Shown: positions 38,077 through 46,827 of the stretch, one piece after another | Layout of the letters: each line of letters begins with the position of its first letter | How positions within the stretch are numbered: position 1 is the first letter of the stretch | DNA from: Scytolyngbya sp. HA4215-MV1 | Lineage (GTDB): Bacteria > Cyanobacteriota > Cyanobacteriia > Leptolyngbyales > Leptolyngbyaceae | Assembly: GCA_019359045.1 (NCBI GenBank) | Contig: JAHHIA010000008.1 | Location: 232,803-296,802, forward strand | Direction: 5' to 3' | DNA length: 64,000 nt | Made by a program: the position numbers and the translations under genes | The notes under the pieces: model-generated | Told to the model about the DNA's origin: nothing | Databases searched by the model: none | What the model saw: the letters and a program-made list of their open reading frames with translations, nothing else

Positions 38077-38748
38077 ATGCAAAACAGACGATGGGCAAAG
38101 GTTGGGATGTGTCTGGCGATCGGGCTGATAACTGCACTGCTCTTTCGCTACACGCCCCTAATGACTTTGTTTGACCAGGCAATGCTGATTATGGAGTTGC
38201 ATAAGCTAGGCGGATATGCTGTTTTTGCATTTGTCATTGCTCATCTGCTGTCAACCATAGTGGGCATTCCGGGGACAATTTTGACGATTGCAGGCGGGGC
38301 GGTGTTTGGGGTGATCTGGGGCACGCTTTGGTCAGTGGTGGGCGCGACGTTGGGAGCGATCGCTGCATTTTGGCTAGCGCGTACCTTATTGCATGATTGG
38401 GCAGAACGCCACTTTGGGCATCACCCCACGATGGCACGATTTAAACGATCGATGCAGCAACACCCGCTCAATTTCGTCCTGGCAGTGCGGTTTGCGCCGA
38501 TCTCTCCCTTCAACATAGTGAATTTTTTGTTTGGTTTGACCCCGATCGATGCCAGAATCTATGCGATCGGTACCTTCTTGGGCATTATTCCCGGCACACT
38601 GGCATATACCTGGTTGGGCGCGGCGGGCATTCAGGCTCTGCATGGGGGCGATCGTCTACCACTACTCCTGGCGCTGGGGGTGCTCACCTTGCTGTCCGTC
38701 TTGCCGATGCTGGGCAAGACGTTGCAACGCCGCCGTCGCTGTGCATAA
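38077..38748 (+). CDS. TVP38/TMEM64 (DedA/VTT-like) membrane protein
   Basis: A 223-residue inner-membrane protein from ATG 38077. Five to six hydrophobic segments surround the VTT-domain core: GIPGTILTIAGGAVFGVIWGTLWSVVGATLGAIAAFWLAR and later VRFAPISPFNIVNFLFGLTPI. The family (SNARE-associated Golgi/VTT) includes lipid scramblases and DedA proteins involved in membrane homeostasis. The actual cargo is unknown. It converges on the amino-acid transporter genes, with 5 bases between stops. Confidence 0.87.
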   Translation: MQNRRWAKVGMCLAIGLITALLFRYTPLMTLFDQAMLIMELHKLGGYAVFAFVIAHLLSTIVGIPGTILTIAGGAVFGVIWGTLWSVVGATLGAIAAFWLARTLLHDWAERHFGHHPTMARFKRSMQQHPLNFVLAVRFAPISPFNIVNFLFGLTPIDARIYAIGTFLGIIPGTLAYTWLGAAGIQALHGGDRLPLLLALGVLTLLSVLPMLGKTLQRRRRCA

Positions 38749-38753
38749 GCAGG

Positions 38754-39521
38754 CTATTTCAACATGCGATCGAGAAATTGCTTGGCGCGATCGCTCTGAG
38801 GATTCGTGAAGAACTGCTCTGGATGGGCATCTTCTGCCACGTTGCCCTGATTTAAAAACAGAATCCGATTCGCAACATTGCGGGCAAATCCCATTTCATG
38901 GGTGACGATCGCCATCGTCATGCCAGCCTGCGCCAGATTTCGCATCACTTCCAGCACCTCTTTCACCATTTCTGGGTCAAGGGCAGACGTGGGTTCATCA
39001 AACAAAATCATTTCTGGTTCCATTGCCAGCGCCCGCGCGATCGCCACCCGCTGCTTCTGTCCACCCGAAAGTTTAGAAGGATAAACTTCTGCCTTTTCCT
39101 GCAAACCTACTTTGGCAAGCAATTCTCTTCCCTTTTGCTCGGCGGTGGCTTTATTCAGCTTCCGAATCTTAATGGGAGCATAGGTGACATTGTTCAAGAC
39201 GGTCATGTGAGGGAACAGGTTGAACTGCTGAAACACCATTGCTAACCGCTGGCGAACGTTGAGAATATTGACTTTGGGTGTAGTGATTTCTGTGTTACAG
39301 AAGTAAATTCGTCCGCGTGTGGGTTGTTCTAGCAAATTGAGGCAACGCAGAAAAGTGGATTTGCCACATCCCGAAGGTCCCAAAATGGCCACCACTTCAC
39401 CCCGACGAATTTCGGTCGAAATCTCATTTAGCACATGCAAATTTCCGAAAGATTTGCACAGAGATTCGGTCCGAATGATGGGAAGGGTAGTCGTATCGCG
39501 ATCGGCAAATGCTTCAGTCAC
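38754..39521 (-). CDS. Polar amino-acid ABC transporter ATP-binding protein (BgtA/GlnQ type)
   Basis: A 255-residue ABC ATPase. Walker A GPSGCGKST, Q-loop MVFQQFNLFPHMTVLNN, signature LSGGQKQRVAIARAL, Walker B EMILFDEPTSALDPE, and the switch His (VTHEMGF) are intact. The sequence is of the glutamine/basic-amino-acid class. Its start overlaps the stop of the binding-protein/permease fusion by 8 bases, so the two are translationally coupled. Together they make a complete importer like the cyanobacterial Bgt system. Confidence 0.93.
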   Translation of the reverse strand: MTEAFADRDTTTLPIIRTESLCKSFGNLHVLNEISTEIRRGEVVAILGPSGCGKSTFLRCLNLLEQPTRGRIYFCNTEITTPKVNILNVRQRLAMVFQQFNLFPHMTVLNNVTYAPIKIRKLNKATAEQKGRELLAKVGLQEKAEVYPSKLSGGQKQRVAIARALAMEPEMILFDEPTSALDPEMVKEVLEVMRNLAQAGMTMAIVTHEMGFARNVANRILFLNQGNVAEDAHPEQFFTNPQSDRAKQFLDRMLK

Positions 39522-41070
39522 TTCTTCGGAGTCTCCTTTCTAAAACGGATGCTGAAAACGCCAGAATCATTACCAGAAGGTAGTAGAGCAACCCCGCAAA
39601 AAGCAAAGGTTCAAATGCAATGTATTTGTTTGCCTGGACGATACGGGCTGCACGTAAGATTTCTACTACTCCGATCGTCGAAACCAGAGAAGAATCTTTG
39701 AGCAAGCTCACCGTTTCGTTCACCAGTGCCGGCAAGATATTTCTTAGCGCCTGGGGTAAAATAATGTCTACTAGCATCATTCCATAAGGTACACCCAGGG
39801 CTTTTGCGGCTTCTGTTTGCCCGCGATCGACGGCTTGAATTCCGCCCCGAATTGTCTCCGACATGTACGCGCCAGAGTTGAGCGTAAAGGTTGCCACCCC
39901 TGCCTCCAAGGGCGAAATGTTGTAGCCTGTCAACTGGGGTGTAGCGTAGTACAACAAGGATAACTGGAGCAACAATGGGGTGCCCCGAAAAATCGAGGTA
40001 TAAGCAGTTGCTAACCACTGAAGGGGTTTGATACCCGAAATTTTGCTCAACGATAGCATCGTTCCCCAGATCAATCCTAGAAAGACAGATGATAGGGTGA
40101 ACAGGAGTGTTACAGGCACTCCAGCCAGAATGAAGGGCAGATCGGGAGCAATCCGGCTGAAGTCCAACCCACGCGGTTTTTCAGGTTTGGTGGTGGCACT
40201 GCTTGCAGCAGCAGCAGTATTGATAGAGAACCACCGGGTTGCCAGTCGATCGAGTTCCCCCGACTCCTTCATCTGCTTCAACACTGCATTGAACGACCCC
40301 ACCAGCGGCGAACCTTTGGGAAACGCCACCGCTGAGCCGGTAGGACCTTCTGAGGGAATGGCATTGAACTCTAGATCGGGATTAGCGGCAACCAAGCCCT
40401 TTGCCACCGTGTCTTCAATGATGGCGGCGTTAATCCGTTTGGAGCGCAGTTCTTGAATCAGGTCGGGAATCTGGTTCAGTAGCTTGGGTTGGATGCCTTT
40501 CACCGTCTTGGCAATCTCCGTCAGGTTTTTTTCCTGAATACTGCCCAACTGGGCACCCACCTGTTTGCCTGCCAGGTCTTTGGGTTGCTTGAGTTTGCTG
40601 CCTTTGGGTGCGACTATCGTATCCTTGGCATCGTAGTAAATAATGGAAAAATCGACGTTTTGCTTCCGTTCCGGGGTGGGGGTCATGCCAGACATGACGA
40701 AATCCGCCCGCTTGGATTGGAGTGCCGGAATCAAGCCGTCAAAGTCGGACTCCATCACCGTCAGCTCAAACTTGAGGGCTTTGGCGATCGTCTTGGCTAT
40801 ATCTAGGTCAAACCCAATAATTTCGCCTTTGCCCCCGGCTGCTTTGGTATCGTAAAACTCATAAGGGGGATAGTCTGGAGATGTAAACATCACCAGTTTT
40901 TTAGGGCTTTCTTGAGCGATACCGCCTGTGGTCAACCCAATCACTAATAGCGTTGAGACAGAAAACACCCACCAAAGGCGGTTAAATCGAGATAATCGCA
41001 GAAATTTCAGCTCGATCAAGGATTGCAAACCTGTCAGAAATTTCTGACTAAACTGGTCAAAATGTGGCAT
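39514..41070 (-). CDS. Amino-acid ABC transporter, fused binding protein and permease (BgtB type)
   Basis: A 518-residue fusion. A signal/anchor helix (residues about 31-50) precedes a family-3 solute-binding domain (VMFTSPDYPPYEFYD..., about 55-285). From about 305 the protein continues as a polar amino-acid permease with the motif EAAKALGVPYGMMLVDIILPQALRNILPALVNE for docking the ATPase. Binding-protein/permease fusion is the known architecture of BgtB (Synechocystis sll1270), which takes up glutamine and basic amino acids. The specificity here is inferred. First gene of the two-gene unit. Confidence 0.92.
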   Translation of the reverse strand: MPHFDQFSQKFLTGLQSLIELKFLRLSRFNRLWWVFSVSTLLVIGLTTGGIAQESPKKLVMFTSPDYPPYEFYDTKAAGGKGEIIGFDLDIAKTIAKALKFELTVMESDFDGLIPALQSKRADFVMSGMTPTPERKQNVDFSIIYYDAKDTIVAPKGSKLKQPKDLAGKQVGAQLGSIQEKNLTEIAKTVKGIQPKLLNQIPDLIQELRSKRINAAIIEDTVAKGLVAANPDLEFNAIPSEGPTGSAVAFPKGSPLVGSFNAVLKQMKESGELDRLATRWFSINTAAAASSATTKPEKPRGLDFSRIAPDLPFILAGVPVTLLFTLSSVFLGLIWGTMLSLSKISGIKPLQWLATAYTSIFRGTPLLLQLSLLYYATPQLTGYNISPLEAGVATFTLNSGAYMSETIRGGIQAVDRGQTEAAKALGVPYGMMLVDIILPQALRNILPALVNETVSLLKDSSLVSTIGVVEILRAARIVQANKYIAFEPLLFAGLLYYLLVMILAFSASVLERRLRRSD

Positions 41071-41196
41071 TCGTGAATCGATCTCATCCGGAGACTTTAC
41101 CCTTGCTCAAAACTATAGGGGAAATTAAGCCGGAGCGATAATGCTGTCTGCAATTGTTGACTTTTCCTACCGCAGATTTTCTTACCTGGATTGCTT

Positions 41197-42006
41197 ATGA
41201 TGCATGGTTTTATTCCACCAGAGCGGTATCTGCCTTACCTGACCTGGACAGATATTCAGGCAATGCCCGATCGCGAAAATGTTGTAATCATCCAGCCTGT
41301 AGGGGCGATCGAGCAACATGGACCGCATTTACCCATTGGCGTAGATTCGGCGATCGGGTTAGCGGTTTTAGGCAAAGCACTAGAAAAACTCGATCAGACA
41401 ATGCCAGCTTATGCCCTGCCCAATCTGTATTACGGCAAATCGAACGAGCACTGGCATTTTCCTGGAACCATTACTCTGAGCGCCCAGACGGTACTCGCCG
41501 TTTTAAAGGAGGTTGCCGAAAGCCTCTATCGCTCAGGTTTTCGTAAACTGGTATTGATGAATTCTCATGGTGGGCAGCCGCAGGTGCTGGAGATCGTCGC
41601 TCGCGATTTGCATCAGCAGTATGCTGACTTCATGGTGTTTCCGCTGTTTGTCTGGTGTGTGCCCCACATTGCCGACACGTTGCTGAGTCCCCAAGAATTG
41701 GAGTTGGGCATCCATGCAGGCGATGCCGAGACCAGCCTGTTGCTATCGATCTTGCCAGAATCTGTCAAGATGGAGCGTGCGATCGTCAACTATCCGTCCA
41801 ATTTACCCAAAGACAGCTTGCTCAGTATGGAAGGGAAATTACCCTTTGCCTGGGTCACTCGCGACTTGAGTCAAAGTGGTATTATTGGCGATCCCACCTC
41901 TGCTACGAAAGAAAAAGGCGATCGTCTATTGGATTCACTATCCGACGGATGGGTTCAGGTGATTCAAGACATCTATCGCTTTCAGCAACCCCAATCTTGG
42001 CGATAG
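41197..42006 (+). CDS. Creatininase-family amidohydrolase
   Basis: A 269-residue protein of the creatininase fold. Metal-binding motifs are in place: VGAIEQHGPHLPIGVDSAI near residues 30-50, and NSHGG near 122; EHWHFPGT and HAGDAETSL are also typical. Family members hydrolyse creatinine, act on a formamide in riboflavin/F420 synthesis (ArfB), or mature peptide cofactors (MftE), so the substrate is open. The start is ATG 41197 (or 41200). It is divergent from the amino-acid transporter, with 126 bases between starts. Confidence 0.87.
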   Translation: MMHGFIPPERYLPYLTWTDIQAMPDRENVVIIQPVGAIEQHGPHLPIGVDSAIGLAVLGKALEKLDQTMPAYALPNLYYGKSNEHWHFPGTITLSAQTVLAVLKEVAESLYRSGFRKLVLMNSHGGQPQVLEIVARDLHQQYADFMVFPLFVWCVPHIADTLLSPQELELGIHAGDAETSLLLSILPESVKMERAIVNYPSNLPKDSLLSMEGKLPFAWVTRDLSQSGIIGDPTSATKEKGDRLLDSLSDGWVQVIQDIYRFQQPQSWR

Positions 42007-42017
42007 TTCATCTGCTT

Positions 42018-42326
42018 TTAGTTCCACTCAGCGGTGGGAGGGGCAAGAAGAGCGGGTTGCTTCAATTCCCAACCATGGCTACTAAAAACATGCCCAAATT
42101 GTTCTAACCAGCTGACGATCGCTGACTCACAATTGGGAGTAAAAACTTCAATCAGAGGAAAAATGTTCATCCAAGTGCGATATGCCACATAGTGGTCTTT
42201 TGCTCGAATCACATAGGTATCGCCATCAAATGTCAACCGTGTGCCAATGGGCAGATCTTTCAGTGCGGTAATGGCAGCATACCGGCTGAAATCCAGTGGG
42301 TAAGAACAGTAAATCGGTTGAAACAT
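42018..42326 (-). CDS. Conserved hypothetical protein
   Basis: A 102-residue soluble protein from ATG 42326 (MFQPIYCSYPLDFSRYAAITALKD). Strands alternate in LPIGTRLTFDGDTYVIRAKDHYVAYRTW. The composition looks coding and the Arg/Asp-rich middle is ordered, but I recognise no family. The longer frame to 42491 lacks coding character. It converges with the creatininase gene, 11 bases between stops. Confidence 0.55.
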   Translation of the reverse strand: MFQPIYCSYPLDFSRYAAITALKDLPIGTRLTFDGDTYVIRAKDHYVAYRTWMNIFPLIEVFTPNCESAIVSWLEQFGHVFSSHGWELKQPALLAPPTAEWN

Positions 42327-42780
42327 AGAATAATTTCTACTTAGGTTTATGACCGACGGTGAAGCAGCAACGACAGTGGATGCTCTGGACTTTAGGATTC
42401 CCTGAAATGACTTGCAAATGATCATCAAATTTTCACTTGACAAATATTGAATTTTGAATGTGAAATGCTTCCAGCAAAAAAATAAGCCCAAGCATGGATG
42501 TAGCTGGTAGGGCGTAAGTTGTTGCGCTCTGACGATGGCGGTAGATGTTTTTTAGAAACTGTCTGAGCGCGACACTGTCCTCAGACAGAGAGGCTTCAGT
42601 GCCTGCCAATGATCTTCCTGACAGGCGAATTACAGTTTAAACCTAAAAAATTAAGTGAGAACTGATTAAGATTTAATAGGGAATGCTAAATTAAGAACTC
42701 GATACTTTCCTTAATGAAAGTTCTAGAGTATATGATAAAAACAAAAAAAATCGATAGGACTTCATCCAAGGACGCCCTCG
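42327..42780. other. Intergenic region with one hairpin
   Basis: A 454-base gap between divergent genes. CTGTCTGA (42559-42566) and TCAGACAG (42581-42588) form an 8-bp hairpin with a 14-base loop. The last 150 bases before cytM are A/T-rich (AGATTTAATAGGG, AAAAACAAAAAAAATCG), consistent with a promoter, but no pair of boxes is convincing. Confidence 0.4.
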
Positions 42781-43155
42781 TTGGATAATCAGTTTGCCAC
42801 TGTCGAAACTTTTTTACAGAAAATGGCGTTGTTCGCTTTGGCAGCGCTGCTGTCTGTATTTTTGGCATTTTTAGGGATGTATCAGTTCCGGACTTCTGAT
42901 CCCTATGTGAAAAGTGTTTTATCGGTGAAGGGCGATTCAATTCAAGGACATGCCATTTTTCAGATGAATTGTTCGGGTTGCCATGGTCTAGAGGCGGATG
43001 GACGGGTGGGTCCTAGTTTGCTCAGAATTTCCGATCGTAAGTCCAAGCTGGATCTGATCGATCAGGTTACGAGCGGTAAAACGCCCCCGATGCCTCAGTT
43101 TCAGCCCAGCGCTCAAGAAATGGCGGATTTGTTGACTTATCTGGAAAGTCTCTGA
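42781..43155 (+). CDS. cytM: Cytochrome cM
   Basis: A 124-residue c-type cytochrome anchored by one N-terminal helix (residues about 15-33). The haem motif CSGCH is at 64-68 and the likely axial ligand Met104 is in TPPMPQF. The run EMADLLTYLESL at the C-terminus is typical of cyanobacterial cytochrome cM, which can donate electrons to respiratory oxidase and affects photosynthesis under stress. The start is TTG 42781, preceded by AAGGA; it gives MDNQ, the N-terminus I recall for homologues. Confidence 0.88.
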   Translation: MDNQFATVETFLQKMALFALAALLSVFLAFLGMYQFRTSDPYVKSVLSVKGDSIQGHAIFQMNCSGCHGLEADGRVGPSLLRISDRKSKLDLIDQVTSGKTPPMPQFQPSAQEMADLLTYLESL

Positions 43156-43197
43156 AGTTTAGAAAGCTGCTACTTGCAGGGTCGCATGGGGTGTTGG

Positions 43198-43842
43198 CTA
43201 TACGTGAATCTGACTCAAAATGATGCGGAGGCGATCGTAGTCATCCTTGAGGACAACGCTTAGGGTGCGCCCAGCTTGTATTAACCAGCTGCGATCTGCT
43301 TGGCGAAGCTGATACACTTCGCGAATTGCGGCTGCTGCCAGAGCTTCTACAGGTGCCCCGTTGACCTGAAGCAAAGTGCGCAGAAAGTCAAATTGCTCGG
43401 TAAACTGAATAATTTCTGATGGATTGCAGGCATACACTGCCTGGTGAATTTGAGGAGGACGAGGGGGCAAGTGCTGATAAACAGGAGCGTGAATTTCGTC
43501 AGCCTGAAAACCCACGATCGTTGCCCGAAATTCTGTTTTCAGCATGGCGAAGATTTGGGGTTGCTGCTCCCGCAACTCTTGTAGGGATAATCCTAGCGCT
43601 CGTGCCCGATGCACCGAGTCGATTGGACTCGTGGTGGCATGATAAACCACTGCGTAAACTTGGTTCCCCGCTTCTTCATCCAGCGATCGTACCCAACTGC
43701 CAAACGGTGGCATCACTGGAAAACTCAGATCTTCCGGTTCCAGACATTGTGCCAAAAACTCGGTTGTCGCCGTCTCAATCACTTCCGCAATGTGACTGGC
43801 AACGCGATTCTGGGTCGTAAATTGGGGCAGAGGAAAACGCAT
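43198..43842 (-). CDS. HAS-barrel-domain cyanobacterial protein
   Basis: A 214-residue soluble protein (IAEVIETATTEFLAQCLEP, FGSWVRSLDEEAGNQVYAVVYHATTSPIDS). I recall it as a conserved cyanobacterial protein annotated with an N-terminal HAS-barrel, the small beta-barrel also found at the start of HerA-type ATPases. No ATPase domain is present here. The C-terminal half is helical (EALAAAAIREVYQLRQADRSWLIQAGRTL). The function is unknown. It converges on cytM. Confidence 0.7.
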   Translation of the reverse strand: MRFPLPQFTTQNRVASHIAEVIETATTEFLAQCLEPEDLSFPVMPPFGSWVRSLDEEAGNQVYAVVYHATTSPIDSVHRARALGLSLQELREQQPQIFAMLKTEFRATIVGFQADEIHAPVYQHLPPRPPQIHQAVYACNPSEIIQFTEQFDFLRTLLQVNGAPVEALAAAAIREVYQLRQADRSWLIQAGRTLSVVLKDDYDRLRIILSQIHV

Positions 43843-43909
43843 ACAATAGGTGAGGATTGAGGATTGAATTCTGAAGTTGTTTCATTCATAACTCAAAACT
43901 CAGCTTCTA

Positions 43910-44104
43910 TCACTTTTTCTTCTTACCTGCCGTCATATCCACTTCTTCTAATTCAGCTAGACGAAAGGTCACAGTTTTGTCCCAGTTACCTCCCTCAAAA
44001 AGCACCAGTGCTTTACCGTCGCTGACTCGTTGAACCAATCCTTGAAAACGATAGTAGGTGTCGCTCGGGTTGATGACTTTAACCGCAGAACCAGGAAGAA
44101 TCAT
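43910..44104 (-). CDS. ndhS: NAD(P)H-quinone oxidoreductase subunit S
   Basis: A 64-residue protein, [43 protein letters not shown] and onward, closely resembling Synechocystis NdhS (ssl0352). NdhS has an SH3-like barrel and helps form the ferredoxin-binding site of photosynthetic NDH-1. The start at ATG 44104 gives the usual N-terminus; a GTG at 44128 would add eight residues without homology. The lysine tail (AGKKKK) is basic, as expected for contact with acidic ferredoxin. Confidence 0.9.
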   Translation of the reverse strand: MILPGSAVKVINPSDTYYRFQGLVQRVSDGKALVLFEGGNWDKTVTFRLAELEEVDMTAGKKKK

Positions 44105-44268
44105 AAATTTCTGGAATTGGACTTGCACTTAATAGATTATCGGGAATTCGGGATTTTAGCGTTTGAATTTTCAAGGGGTTGTTATAGTAAAGGCTCAATC
44201 AGTCGGCTGCGATCGCAGGTCATAGAATGAATCTTTTACAATAATGTCGTTGTAGCAGCTCTAAGCAC

Positions 44269-44646
44269 TTATTTGGTGAGGCTCAATGGTTCTGGTTGAG
44301 AAGAATTTAATTCTTGCCGAGAAAACTCACCCAAGGTCATCAATGTAATACCAATAAAAATCAAGCCGCTCAGCACTGTAACCACAGATGCATATCGAGC
44401 AATTCCATAATCACGAAAAATCCTAGCAAGCGGTCGACTCTCACGACGTAACCGTCGAGTGGTTGCCAAATGTCTTAATGCAAATGGATCTCTGACATAG
44501 TGACCGCTCCAGCTAATGACTAACCGCTCTCGACAGTAGCGGCAGGTGAGTAGTCCACAAACCATCGGGTCTAGACTGCTTGCCTCAGACGGATGACAAA
44601 CTGGACAGTGTGAGGAGGAGCTATCAAACATTTGATGGGCGTTCAT
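44269..44646 (-). CDS. Zinc-ribbon membrane protein, hypothetical
   Basis: A 125-residue protein from ATG 44646. Two Cys pairs (CPVCHPSEAS and CGLLTCRYCRERL) form a probable zinc ribbon at the N-terminus. An Arg-rich stretch follows (TTRRLRRESRPLARIFRDY), then one membrane helix (VTVLSGLIFIGITLMTLG) near the end. The likely topology places the zinc ribbon in the cytoplasm. I do not recognise a family. A TTG start 12 codons upstream is possible. Confidence 0.6.
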   Translation of the reverse strand: MNAHQMFDSSSSHCPVCHPSEASSLDPMVCGLLTCRYCRERLVISWSGHYVRDPFALRHLATTRRLRRESRPLARIFRDYGIARYASVVTVLSGLIFIGITLMTLGEFSRQELNSSQPEPLSLTK

Positions 44647-44993
44647 TGGAATATCGGCAGTCTTAAGCGGTAACTTTGACAACGATCGTTTTAATGCTAC
44701 ACCCTGACCAGGTAGCGATGATGGCTTTATAAATTTTATAAAACGACAGTTCTCATTATTGTAGGGTTGCTACCTGCGCTTTGCGACTTTGAAAGCTCTA
44801 CTTGATAAGCTTTTTAGCTTATTGTGATGATTCTCTAAATTGGTATGAACTGATGACTAAATGCTACTCGACTGACACGATCGCTCACTGAGTCTCAGTA
44901 CGTGCCTCAGTGCCTTCCTTGCTTTACTTGGAGGTGTTTGGGGCTTTATTGTGCCAAGTCGTAGGGCAGAAGAATTGAATAACGCCGATAATT

Positions 44994-45031
44994 TTGCCGT
45001 AGGGATGCAAAGACTTTCATCCCTACGGCAA
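44994..45031. repeat. Perfect 14-bp hairpin
   Basis: TTGCCGTAGGGATG (44994-45007) is the exact reverse complement of CATCCCTACGGCAA (45018-45031), with a 10-base loop. T-rich sequence flanks the left arm on the minus strand's exit side (AAAATTAT when read leftward), so it could terminate the leftward SLH transcript. Confidence 0.75.
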
Positions 45032-45132
45032 ATAAATTTCCGACCTTATGGAATTCACGATCTAAGAAACAGTCAGGGGCTTTGGCCCTCACATCTATTG
45101 CTGTAGCACTTTTCACCTGAGTGAAGTACAGA

Positions 45133-45181
45133 GGTATGAAGTACAGTGAGGGTGCTTTGCACCTCACTGTACTTCATACCC
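45133..45181. repeat. Long near-perfect hairpin with one bulge
   Basis: GGTATGAAGTACAGTGAGG at 45133-45151 pairs with the matching CCTCACTGTACTTCATACC ending near 45180, closed by a GTGC/GCAC inner stem around a TTT-containing loop; one G is bulged. The stem totals about 22 pairs. It ends about 40 bases from the SLH gene stop. Confidence 0.75.
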
Positions 45182-45222
45182 TTGAAAAGGGCTATATAGC
45201 GGTCATTCAATCTGCTGCACTC

Positions 45223-46827
45223 TTAAGGATTAGAAACAATATAAGGTGAGGAAATTGCCTGTGCTTTACCAGCGCTGACCAGTGCCTGGTAGACAAAAGC
45301 GACAACTTCGGCGCGGGTGGCATTGCGGTTTGGATTCAATTGCCCAACGGTGGGGTAGTTAACTACGATGCTTTTTTCTGTGGCAGCTGCGACTGAGTTG
45401 GTCGCATAGGCGGGGATTTCGATCGCATCCTGAAATTTAGAAAGAACATTTGTATTTTGGGCGCTTAACTCCAACCCACTGGCAAGTGCAACCAGAACCT
45501 GTACACGAGGAATCTGTTGTTCGGGTAAAAATGTCCCTTCGGGATACCCCGACATAAATCGTCCCTGATAGGCAGTTTGAATTGCGCTATAGCCCCAGAA
45601 ACTAGTAGAAACGTCTAGAAATTGATTGACAGGACGTTTGGCAGGTGGATTGAAAGCTTTGCTGACGATCGTCGCGAATTGGGCACGAGTCACGGGTTCA
45701 GTAGGACGAAAGGTGCCATCAGGGAACCCAGTAATGATCTTTTGCTGAGCCAGTGCTTCGATGTAAGCCTGCGCCCAATGCCCTTGAATATCTTGCAGGG
45801 AACCTGTGACAACAGTAGCTGCAACAAAATCAACTTTACCAGCAATGCGTTGGGCATCAATATCGTTCCCCACTGCCACGATCGTGTTACTACGCGTGGA
45901 ATTATTGAGGTCATAACGCCCATTATTGCGAATAATATTATTCCCTGCGCTCTGAGCATTGCCCAAATCGGGTTGGGCATTAATGGTTGCTACAACACCG
46001 TCTCGTGTATTGCTCTCAATCACGTTGCTCCGTAAGACTGGACAGGCGGAATCGTTAATATAAATCCCATCCGTATTCTGGGTCACACGATTACCTACCA
46101 CTTGGGGGCAGGCGGTTCCCCCGATCGCAATGCCAAAACCCGTCTCTTGAAAGAGATTGCTCCGGATTTCGCCAGTTGCACCCCGCGCCACCGAAAGTCC
46201 ATTACCATGATTTCGGTAAAAAACATTCTTCTCAATTTTGGGATTGCCAGTGCCCGTGACGAAAAGACCGTCGCGATCGCTGTTAGAAAACGTATTGTTT
46301 TTGAGCACTGGGTTTGTTGATTCCACCCAAACTCCAGTTCCCCGTGTTTTGGGATTGGTGACCGTCAGCCCTCGCACTTCACTATCTTTTTCTGCCAAGA
46401 TAGCCACACTCTGACGGGCAAAGGTCTTGCTGATATAAGCCCCTCCACCAATCACAACCACTGTTTTTCCCTGATTGGCTTCATCTCCTAGCAAAATGAT
46501 GCCTGGCTTCATAATTAAGGGAAAAACTTCTCCGCTCTGCTCTGTATAGCTACCAGGTGCCAACCGAATCACATTACCCGGTTGTGCCTGCTGTAAAGCA
46601 TAAGTAACTGTGCGATAAGGGGTGGCTTCAGTATTGCCAGAGCCTGGCGCATCTTGCCCAGTCCCAGAATTCACATAAATCACCTTGGCACTCAATGGAA
46701 TTTGAGCAGTCAGAGATGCATTATGTTCCCAGCTAGATAGCCCCGTTTCAGCCAGCGCAGGCAAAGAGATGCTCGCCCCAGCCCAGAGTGCCAAAGCTGC
46801 CAAAGCACTATGCAGAGGCAACTTCAT
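45223..46827 (-). CDS. SLH-domain protein with right-handed beta-helix (DUF1565)
   Basis: A 534-residue secreted surface protein from ATG 46827, with GGAG upstream. A signal peptide ends SLPALAE (about residue 27). Residues about 45-310 form a DUF1565/pectate-lyase-like parallel beta-helix (VIYVNSGTGQDAPGSG, PYRTVTYALQQAQPGNVIRLAPGSY, then NTFSNSDRDGLFV-type rungs). The C-terminus has SLH repeats (DIQGHWAQAYIEALAQQKIITGFPDGTFRP and QFLDVSTSFWGYSAI) that in relatives attach proteins to wall polymers. The beta-helix may bind or modify polysaccharide. Confidence 0.85.
   Translation of the reverse strand: MKLPLHSALAALALWAGASISLPALAETGLSSWEHNASLTAQIPLSAKVIYVNSGTGQDAPGSGNTEATPYRTVTYALQQAQPGNVIRLAPGSYTEQSGEVFPLIMKPGIILLGDEANQGKTVVVIGGGAYISKTFARQSVAILAEKDSEVRGLTVTNPKTRGTGVWVESTNPVLKNNTFSNSDRDGLFVTGTGNPKIEKNVFYRNHGNGLSVARGATGEIRSNLFQETGFGIAIGGTACPQVVGNRVTQNTDGIYINDSACPVLRSNVIESNTRDGVVATINAQPDLGNAQSAGNNIIRNNGRYDLNNSTRSNTIVAVGNDIDAQRIAGKVDFVAATVVTGSLQDIQGHWAQAYIEALAQQKIITGFPDGTFRPTEPVTRAQFATIVSKAFNPPAKRPVNQFLDVSTSFWGYSAIQTAYQGRFMSGYPEGTFLPEQQIPRVQVLVALASGLELSAQNTNVLSKFQDAIEIPAYATNSVAAATEKSIVVNYPTVGQLNPNRNATRAEVVAFVYQALVSAGKAQAISSPYIVSNP

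Larger units (their letters stand above)
44647..45222. other. Intergenic region holding two strong hairpins
   Basis: A 576-base gap upstream of the zinc-ribbon gene and downstream of the SLH gene (both minus strand). It holds a 7-bp hairpin at 44805-44822, a 14-bp perfect hairpin at 44994-45031 and a long near-perfect hairpin at 45133-45181. No gene was recognised. The hairpin nearest the SLH stop may act in mRNA 3'-end formation. Confidence 0.5.
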
